Positions 24,893 to 29,641 of a DNA stretch of 64,000 nt are shown piece by piece (positions within the stretch are counted from its first letter, which is position 1; the number at the start of each line of letters is the position of its first letter). This stretch comes from CBDCTM01 sp965222005. GTDB taxonomy: Bacteria; Bacteroidota; Bacteroidia; Chitinophagales; Saprospiraceae. The notes under the pieces are model-generated. The model searched no databases. It was not told the DNA's origin and worked only from the letters and a program-made list of their open reading frames with translations. The position numbers were made by a program, and so were the translations under genes. The stretch covers positions 2,790,001 through 2,854,000 of the forward strand of contig OZ244935.1 of the NCBI GenBank assembly GCA_965222005.1, in the 5' to 3' direction.

Positions 24893-24898
24893 AATGGT

Positions 24899-24971
24899 TC
24901 CGACGGATAGACTCGAACTACCAACCTCCCGCGTATCAGGCGGGTGCGCTGACCATTTGCGCTACATCGGA
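24899..24971 (-). tRNA. tRNA-Ile (GAT)
   Basis: 73 nt. Acceptor TCCGATG/CGTCGGA; anticodon stem CCCGC/GCGGG with loop CTGATAC gives GAT; T-arm GGTAG-TTCGAGT-CTATC. Confidence 0.88.
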
Positions 24972-24978
24972 ATCTTGA

Positions 24979-25050
24979 GCCGGCACGAAGAATCGAACTC
25001 CGATCTTTTGGGTACAAACCAATTGTAATCACACATTATACTATGCCGGC
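24979..25050 (-). tRNA. tRNA-Thr (TGT)
   Basis: 72 nt. Acceptor GCCGGCA/TGCCGGC is perfect; anticodon stem ATTGG/CCAAA (outer mismatch) with loop TTTGTAC gives TGT; T-arm CGGAG-TTCGATT-CTTCG. Confidence 0.87.
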
Positions 25051-25057
25051 CTGGTGC

Positions 25058-25128
25058 GCTTCGGGAAGGATTCGAACCTTCGGCCCCGGGCTTAACAGGC
25101 CCACGCTCTACCACTGAGCTACCGAAGC
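25058..25128 (-). tRNA. tRNA-Asn (GTT)
   Basis: 71 nt. Acceptor GCTTCGG/CCGAAGC and T-arm GAAGG-TTCGAAT-CCTTC are perfect; D-arm GCTC-AGTGGTA-GAGC; anticodon stem TGGGC/GCCCG with loop CTGTTAA gives GTT. One of the best-preserved members. Confidence 0.9.
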
Positions 25129-25135
25129 TTTTGGT

Positions 25136-25208
25136 AGGGGCAACAGGAATCGAACCTATGTCGTCATGCTTGTAAAACAAGTGCATATAACCACTCTGCC
25201 ATACTCCT
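25136..25208 (-). tRNA. tRNA-Val (TAC)
   Basis: 73 nt. Acceptor AGGAGTA/TGCCCCT with an A-C mismatch; anticodon stem CTTGT/GCATG (one T-T mismatch) with loop TTTACAA gives TAC; T-arm ATAGG-TTCGATT-CCTGT. Its 3' end reads TACCA, so CCA happens to be encoded, unlike most neighbours. Paralogous to the Ala gene. Confidence 0.82.
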
Positions 25209-25213
25209 AAAGT

Positions 25214-25286
25214 GCGGGTTGTCGGGATCGAACCGACTCTTTTCCAGTTTGGAAGACTGGCGCACCACCATTTATGCGTAACCCGC
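25214..25286 (-). tRNA. tRNA-Gly (TCC)
   Basis: 73 nt. Acceptor GCGGGTT/AACCCGC and T-arm GTCGG-TTCGATC-CCGAC perfect; anticodon stem CCAGT/ACTGG with loop CTTCCAA gives TCC. First tRNA of the second sub-block; the terminator T-run upstream abuts its first base. Confidence 0.9.
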
Positions 25287-25323
25287 AAAAAAAATGCGTT
25301 CCCCGAATCAACGGAAAACGCAT
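25287..25323 (-). terminator. Intrinsic terminator abutting tRNA-Gly
   Basis: On the minus strand ATGCGTTTTCC pairs with GGGGAACGCAT (11 bp with two G-U), then seven or eight T residues run straight into the tRNA-Gly 5' end. Upstream ACGGAA (plus-strand 25344-25349) is complementary to TTCCGT in the terminator's 5' arm and loop. Confidence 0.8.
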
Positions 25324-25418
25324 GTCGCATCATTGCATACGGATTCCGTCAGCTGCCTGGGCCTCCCTTGACATGTGCCGTATGAATTACCGCTGTGTAC
25401 ATTTCAATTTTGTTTAGC
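25324..25418 (-). ncRNA. Structured leader between tRNA-Asp and tRNA-Gly
   Basis: About 95 bases without a tRNA. On the minus strand CATACGG and CCGTATG form a perfect 7-bp stem over a 49-base element that also contains GTCA/TGAC. It precedes the terminator at 25287-25323 and may form with it a switchable leader. No similarity to a T-box or known riboswitch was recognised. Confidence 0.4.
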
Positions 25419-25491
25419 GATCACGAACGGATTCGAACCGTCAATCTCCACCGTGACAGGGTGGCAACATGCACCACTATGCTGCGTGATC
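25419..25491 (-). tRNA. tRNA-Asp (GTC)
   Basis: 73 nt. Acceptor GATCACG/CGTGATC perfect; anticodon stem CCACC/GGTGG with loop CTGTCAC gives GTC; T-arm GACGG-TTCGAAT-CCGTT. Confidence 0.9.
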
Positions 25492-25500
25492 TGTTTTTGT

Positions 25501-25571
25501 TGCGCAGTCCGGATTTGAACCGGAAGCTTAAGGGATATGAGCCCTCCATGTTACCTTTACACCACCGCGCA
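25501..25571 (-). tRNA. tRNA-Met-type (CAT), copy 1
   Basis: 71 nt. Acceptor TGCGCGG/CTGCGCA; anticodon stem GAGGG/CCCTT with loop CTCATAT gives CAT; T-arm TCCGG-TTCAAAT-CCGGA perfect. Three consecutive G-C pairs in the anticodon stem recall initiator tRNA, but the first acceptor pair is T-A rather than the initiator mismatch, so initiator, elongator or Ile (lysidine) type is undecided. Confidence 0.85.
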
Positions 25572-25620
25572 ATAAAAATATATGCATCATACACGATCAA
25601 ACAAAAAATAGTTCCCGGTA

Positions 25621-25690
25621 GCCGCACAAGGGACTCGAACCCTGATTTTCGGGATAGAAGCCCGATGTCTTTCCAATTAAACGATGCGGC
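25621..25690 (-). tRNA. tRNA-Arg (TCT)
   Basis: 70 nt. Acceptor GCCGCAT/GTGCGGC; anticodon stem TCGGG/CCCGA with loop CTTCTAT gives TCT; T-arm CAGGG-TTCGAGT-CCCTT. The D-arm (CGTTTAATTGGAAAGACATC) is almost that of the Arg (ACG) gene, indicating duplication. Confidence 0.87.
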
Positions 25691-25699
25691 CAAATAGGT

Positions 25700-25772
25700 G
25701 TGCCAGAAGAAACTCGAACCCCCGATCTTCACATTATGAGTGTGCTTCCTTAAGCTGCTTGGACACCGGCGC
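25700..25772 (-). tRNA. tRNA-Met-type (CAT), copy 2
   Basis: 73 nt. Acceptor GCGCCGG/CTGGCAC with one mismatch; D-stem TCC/GGA; anticodon stem GCACA/TGTGA with loop CTCATAA gives CAT; the T-stem is weak (GGGGG opposite TTCTT, mostly G-U). The CAT anticodon again leaves Met or Ile2 identity open. Confidence 0.75.
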
Positions 25773-25778
25773 TTCAGA

Positions 25779-25850
25779 AGACGCGGTGAGACTCGAACTC
25801 ACGACCCCCGGAGTCAAATTCCGCTGCGCTACCCACTGCGCTACACGTCT
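25779..25850 (-). tRNA. tRNA-Gln (TTG)
   Basis: 72 nt. Acceptor AGACGTG/CGCGTCT; anticodon stem GCGGA/TCCGG with loop ATTTGAC gives TTG; T-arm GTGAG-TTCGAGT-CTCAC perfect. D-arm has the regular GCGC-AGTGGGTA-GCGC form. Confidence 0.85.
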
Positions 25851-25856
25851 GATTGC

Positions 25857-25927
25857 AGTCCGTATAAGACTCGAACTTATATCTCCTGATCCGTAGTCAG
25901 GTGTCCTTCCAATTGAACGAACGGACT
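25857..25927 (-). tRNA. tRNA-Arg (ACG)
   Basis: 71 nt. Acceptor AGTCCGT/ACGGACT and T-arm ATAAG-TTCGAGT-CTTAT perfect; anticodon stem CCTGA/TCAGG with loop CTACGGA gives ACG, which needs A34-to-inosine editing to read the CGN box. Confidence 0.9.
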
Positions 25928-25933
25928 GATTGT

Positions 25934-26005
25934 CACCCGCCAGGGACTCGAACCTCCGGCCACTACAGCCCAAGTGTAGCATTCTACCAACTGAACTACA
26001 TCCAG
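25934..26005 (-). tRNA. tRNA-Pro (TGG) with unpaired acceptor strands
   Basis: 72 nt. D-arm GTTC-AGTTGGTA-GAAT, anticodon stem CTACA/TGTAG with loop CTTGGGC (anticodon TGG) and T-loop TTCGAGT are clear. The 5' strand CTGGATG and 3' strand GCGGGTG do not form an acceptor stem, and the T-stem has two mismatches. First gene of the array; looks partly replaced or decayed. Confidence 0.7.
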
Positions 26006-26009
26006 CAAT

Positions 26010-26042
26010 AAAAAAAGCCCCACAGAATGTCATCCATGAGGC
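26010..26042 (-). terminator. Intrinsic terminator immediately upstream of tRNA-Pro
   Basis: On the minus strand GCCTCA pairs with TGGGGC (one G-U) followed by seven T residues, ending 4 bases before the tRNA-Pro 5' end. Upstream CTATGAG (plus-strand 26076-26082) can pair with CTCATGG in the terminator's first arm. Confidence 0.65.
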
Positions 26043-26132
26043 AGGTATCTTTACTTAAGGCAAATACAACTACGGCTCATAGATCACTCTATAAGGTTTC
26101 GGGCGCTGTATATGTCTTCGCATTGTGGTCAT

Positions 26133-26152
26133 GCAGTTAAAACTGCTTTTTT
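26133..26152 (+). terminator. Small plus-strand terminator-like hairpin
   Basis: gcagtt (26133-26138) and aactgc (26141-26146) followed by six T residues. There is no plus-strand gene to its left, so its role is unclear. Confidence 0.4.
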
Positions 26153-26266
26153 GTGAAAAAAGTTCAGTTTGCTTAGAGATCGGCCTGTAAACTTGCCCCT
26201 TCGAGAGTGATAATGGTTATATGGGCTTTGAGCAATCCTGAATAAAAAAATCCGCTGCTTTGCACT

Positions 26267-26436
26267 TTCTTAGTAATGGCCAATTAATAAGTTATTGATT
26301 TGGGATTGAGATTTTGTCGTCAGGCGAGGCATTTTTTGAGCGAATAGCGAGCTATTTAAGCAAAAAATAACGAAGTATGGCGGCAAAAGATCAGAGACAA
26401 ATCGTGAAGTTATTATTTGATCATTACTTAATAAGC
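26267..26436. repeat. Long imperfect palindrome, MITE-like, flanking the tRNA array
   Basis: Left arm from cttagtaatggcc and right arm ending in gatcattacttaa are complementary over most of about 80 bases (for example tattgatttg opposite caaatcgtga, and ttttgtcgtc opposite ggcggcaaaaga). The centre is the perfect hairpin aatagc-ga-gctatt. About 168 bases, no coding capacity. A second element of the same length and design lies at 61331-61499. The surrounding 26043-26479 interval otherwise contains only the terminators described and unremarkable sequence. Confidence 0.7.
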
Positions 26437-26479
26437 AAAACAGCGGATTTTTGTAAGCGTGTCCACTACTCAAGCCAGC

Positions 26480-26902
26480 TTATGGATGAACGTGGAATGG
26501 CACGGTTTTTACCATTTCGCTCACTCCGTCTTCATGGCCCCACACTTTTGCCTCCAATACCCAATCGGTATGTGGATCGACATTCAGCGTGAAATTATCG
26601 GTATATTCAAATTGGCCATCGGTTTCGTGTACATGCGCATCATCGGGCTTGTTGTAAACTACATTGGTATTATCATCGGCATTGTAAATACGGATTTTTA
26701 CATGATGCACGGTGTTCCCATCGTGTTCCTCGAAGGTGATATTGATTGGTAATACATCTCCCACATGCTTATCGTCAGAGTTGGGATCATCAATGTGAAT
26801 GTGGTATTCTATTGCATTTGTATTGCTGTCATCATCATCCTTATTGCAAGCTGATGCTAAAAATAAAACCATCAAGCAATTGAGCAAAATTAAATTCTTC
26901 AT
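26480..26902 (-). CDS. Histidine-rich lipoprotein
   Basis: 140 residues. Signal with lipobox LMVLFLASAC (Cys near 19), then NKDDDDSN, a typical Bacteroidota lipoprotein linker. The mature part has many His and Asp residues spread over it (EYHIHIDDP, KHVGDV, TVHHVKI, DAHVHETDG, PHTDWVLE, PFHVHP), suggesting metal binding. Two related small genes lie upstream on the same strand, 19 and 67 bases between stops and starts, probably one operon. No named family. Confidence 0.7.
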   Translation of the reverse strand: MKNLILLNCLMVLFLASACNKDDDDSNTNAIEYHIHIDDPNSDDKHVGDVLPINITFEEHDGNTVHHVKIRIYNADDNTNVVYNKPDDAHVHETDGQFEYTDNFTLNVDPHTDWVLEAKVWGHEDGVSEMVKTVPFHVHP

Positions 26903-26921
26903 CTGTTAAGTTTTAAAAAAA

Positions 26922-27818
26922 TTAGAAGTAATAAGATAAATTGATCGAATACCGCCCTTTGGCGATTGTTTCTTGTTCTGCATAACGCTGTGATAAAGGC
27001 TGAGAAGTGGAAAAGCCCAGCTGCCAATCAGCCCAACTCAGTTGAATGCCGCCCTGCAGATAGTGGCCATTTCCTCCTGTGCCGGGTACTTCTTTGCCGT
27101 TGGCATATTCATCGGTGCCAAGCCGCTCAAAATAGCTGCCTACATAGGGTGTCAATAGCAGGTTCTCTCCCACAGCTATTCGTCGAAAAGCAAGCAGATT
27201 GGCAGCCAATTGCCGGCCAAAATGATAACCCGATGAGGATTCGCCATTCAATTGTAAGCTGCCGGAAGCATTCAGGCCCCACTTTCCGGAGATGACTACC
27301 ATATTGCTTTGCATCAAATAGCCCCAGCTCCCATTGCTTACATTAAAGTTTTCCGGGAGCTCCTGTTCGTGAATGTCCGGATCATACTTGCCAAACGGAA
27401 ATTTCAAACCGGCACCCACATCCCAATACCAATTGGCCTGCTCGCTCAGCTGTCTGTTCATCAGCGCATAATGAGCCCACAGGCGTGTATCTGCCAGCCC
27501 GTGCAGGCTCATCGTGTTTCCCTCAGCAGTTTGCCGGCGGTTCCATTTGTAAGTTTGAAAGGCGGTGAGCCTGAATCTGCTATTGAGGCGGTACTGAACC
27601 ACAAACTCAGCTGCCTTAAAGTCGTCTTTAGTTCTTGCTTCAGAAGGTGCATTGGCATGAAAAGCAGTAGAAAACCAGCGGAGCCCGATCAGATTGTTTT
27701 GATAATTGGCAACCAAACCGATACCTCCACTATTCACAAAGCCTCCACAAACATCGCATCCCTTGCTTTGATAAGCTGTTGCACCCAAAAAGGCAAGAAT
27801 CATAAATGTTCTTACCAT
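26922..27818 (-). CDS. Outer-membrane beta-barrel-like protein with N-terminal CDVCGG motif
   Basis: 298 residues. Signal peptide (MVRTFMILAFLGATAYQSKG) followed directly by CDVCGGF. The rest alternates hydrophobic and polar residues in barrel-like strands (FVVQYRLNSRFRLTAFQTYKWNRR; GYHFGRQLAANLLAFRRIAV) and ends in a C-terminal aromatic strand (GRYSINLSYYF). It resembles the Bacteroidota 'transporter'/metal-linked outer-membrane proteins that start with a CxxC motif after cleavage. The CxxC and the His-rich neighbour suggest metal or thiol chemistry at the cell surface, but this is inference. Confidence 0.65.
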   Translation of the reverse strand: MVRTFMILAFLGATAYQSKGCDVCGGFVNSGGIGLVANYQNNLIGLRWFSTAFHANAPSEARTKDDFKAAEFVVQYRLNSRFRLTAFQTYKWNRRQTAEGNTMSLHGLADTRLWAHYALMNRQLSEQANWYWDVGAGLKFPFGKYDPDIHEQELPENFNVSNGSWGYLMQSNMVVISGKWGLNASGSLQLNGESSSGYHFGRQLAANLLAFRRIAVGENLLLTPYVGSYFERLGTDEYANGKEVPGTGGNGHYLQGGIQLSWADWQLGFSTSQPLSQRYAEQETIAKGRYSINLSYYF

Positions 27819-27865
27819 AACTTTGGAGTGTTATTTTAAAAATCAGAAAAAAGCTAAACCAATTT

Positions 27866-28243
27866 TTAGCTTTTGGGAGGGTGGAAGACAGAGGATAAGA
27901 AGGATTGCGAAAACAGTCCTTTATAGATGAATACCTCAGCTATATGGGGTAGCTTCTCAGGAAGCAGGCTGAGGGCGTGTATCGGAACAAACGTCAATAT
28001 TTTACTGATCTGATCGGGAGAAGGAATTAAATCCCCGGGCGCATTACCGGCTTCCTGCTCTGCAATGATTTTTTTGGCAAAACAAGCTCCGTGGCATTTT
28101 AGGGCCGGTCGCTTCTTGTTGACACACCATTTTTCAGCGATGCTGCTCTGGTTCAATTTGAAAGCCGAAAAAACAACCAGCTCGCTCATTGCGGTGAGCA
28201 ATAGCAGCACAGATAGTAATATGCCCAATACTTGACGAATCAT
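27866..28243 (-). CDS. Small cysteine-containing membrane-anchored protein (possible copper-related family)
   Basis: About 125 residues from the ATG at 28243 (a TTG at 28252 is upstream). One N-terminal membrane segment (VLGILLSVLLLLTAMSELVVF), then EKWCVNKKRPALKCHGACFAKK, which matches a short family I associate with Bacteroidota TonB-receptor and copper loci (pattern CxNkxxPxLxCxGxCxLxK). Three cysteines and a histidine could bind metal. First gene of the presumed three-gene operon. Confidence 0.6.
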   Translation of the reverse strand: MIRQVLGILLSVLLLLTAMSELVVFSAFKLNQSSIAEKWCVNKKRPALKCHGACFAKKIIAEQEAGNAPGDLIPSPDQISKILTFVPIHALSLLPEKLPHIAEVFIYKGLFSQSFLSSVFHPPKS

Positions 28244-28324
28244 GTGCTGCAAATATACTATTCCAAGCGCTAACAGGCATCTATTTTTGCGTAAAATGGA
28301 AAGTAGCAGACAGCTATTGCCTCG

Positions 28325-29131
28325 CTAATGGGAGTAATTGTCGATAGCAGTACGTACACTGCCCTGCTGCCTTAGCAGATTCATGGCCTCGTCATAGGGC
28401 AAGCCCAGGCTGCGCATGATGATCCGGGCTCCCCGGTCGAGCAGCTTTTTATTCGTCAGTTGCATATCTACCATTGTATTGCCCCGCACTCTGCCCAGCC
28501 GAATCATTACGCTTGTGCTGATCATGTTCAGAACCAGCTTTTGGGCGGTGCCGGCTTTCATGCGTGTGCTGCCGGTTACAAACTCCGGCCCCACGATCAG
28601 CTCTATCGGATGGTCAGCCCAATGGGCAAGCGGGCTGTCCGGATTGCAGCAAATACAGGCGGTGGTGATGCCATTGGCCCGACAGTGTCGGAGGCCATGA
28701 ACTACATAAGGCGTGCTGCCAGAGGCGGCAATGCCGATCACAACATCGCCATCATTGATGTAATGGGCCTGGAGGTTCTGCCATGCCAGCCGCGAATCAT
28801 CTTCGGCATGCTCAACGGCTTTGCGGATCGCACCATCTCCACCAGCTATCAGTGCAATCACCCAATCGTCAGGTACACCAAAGCTTGGCGGGCATTCAGC
28901 GGCGTCCAGAATGCCGAGCCGTCCGCTGGTACCGGCACCAATATAAAACAGCCTTCCACCTTGTTGCATCTTGCCAACGATGATTTCTACGAGGGTAGTC
29001 AGAGCCGGAATGGCCAGGCTTACAATTTGTGCTACCTTTTGATCTTCTTTATTGATGCTGTCTAACAACTGACGCACTCCCATTTTTTCCAGCTCTTGGT
29101 AGGGAGATGACTGCTCTGTGATTTTTTTCAT
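28325..29131 (-). CDS. murQ: N-acetylmuramic acid 6-phosphate etherase (MurQ)
   Basis: 268 residues with the SIS sugar-phosphate fold: GRLFYIGAGTSGRLGILDAAE near residue 60 and the family signature GPEFVTGSTRMKAGTAQKLVLN near residue 180. MurQ splits N-acetylmuramate 6-phosphate into GlcNAc-6-phosphate and D-lactate during cell-wall recycling. Slightly shorter than the usual 295-305 residues because the C-terminal helical domain is short. No murP, anmK or nagZ is adjacent. Confidence 0.93.
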   Translation of the reverse strand: MKKITEQSSPYQELEKMGVRQLLDSINKEDQKVAQIVSLAIPALTTLVEIIVGKMQQGGRLFYIGAGTSGRLGILDAAECPPSFGVPDDWVIALIAGGDGAIRKAVEHAEDDSRLAWQNLQAHYINDGDVVIGIAASGSTPYVVHGLRHCRANGITTACICCNPDSPLAHWADHPIELIVGPEFVTGSTRMKAGTAQKLVLNMISTSVMIRLGRVRGNTMVDMQLTNKKLLDRGARIIMRSLGLPYDEAMNLLRQQGSVRTAIDNYSH

Positions 29132-29333
29132 AATCTGGCTTTTGCTAATTTTTTTTCAAAAACTAATCCATTTGGATGCTCCGCAAAGAGGCCAAAAAGC
29201 TCCAAAACATGTTCTTTATATGCTTGTCATAAGATTTTTTTATAAGATTTGACAGGTTTTAAATATTTTTTATATCTTGGCTGGGCCCATGAAGAGAGAG
29301 ATTCATTAATACGATAACACAAAACAAAGAATT

Positions 29334-29426
29334 ATGCTAGTTCTCTACGTTGCATTAGCAGCATTTGTAGTAGGAGGAGGCCTAGTTTTGACTACCAACT
29401 TACTTTCACAAAAAAGCGGGAGATAG
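29334..29426 (+). CDS. Possible 30-residue membrane peptide
   Basis: Reads MLVLYVALAAFVVGGGLVLT then TNLLSQKSGR: one hydrophobic helix with a glycine-rich centre and a short basic tail. Upstream, tttg (29248-29251), 19 bases and tatatcttgg resemble a Bacteroidota promoter. It is the only candidate gene in the 510-base gap between murQ and the TonB receptor. Supported only by composition and promoter position. Confidence 0.4.
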   Translation: MLVLYVALAAFVVGGGLVLTTNLLSQKSGR

Positions 29427-29583
29427 GCAAGTTTTACAACTCTTCATGTTCTCCTGATTCCTGGTCGTCATTTACCGATTCCCGATTTCGATAGCTATAC
29501 TTTTAGCTATCAGCAGCCACTTTGGTGTCTAAACTAAAAGTACTGGCTTTATACAAATGCACAAATCACTTTCAAACAAAAAT

Positions 29584-29622
29584 GCGCCTCAATCAGCTTA
29601 CAAGCCGATTGAGGCGCATCTT
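29584..29622. terminator. Bidirectional terminator after the TonB receptor
   Basis: gcgcctcaatc (29584-29594) pairs perfectly with gattgaggcgc (29607-29617); flanked by atctttt on the plus strand and by A-rich sequence giving ATTTTTG on the minus strand. It lies 25 bases after the receptor's stop. Confidence 0.85.
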
Positions 29623-29641
29623 TTAAGGACAGTGGATAGCC

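Noticed and set aside
24962..26033. Open frames of 60-138 codons throughout the tRNA array
   Set aside because: They are read through tRNA genes on either strand; recurrent FESL/GSNPS-like words come from repeated T-arms, not from protein.
24572..26082. T-box riboswitch in the tRNA leaders
   Set aside because: No T-box bulge sequence or specifier loop typical of the family could be found; only terminator and complementary leader segments are seen.
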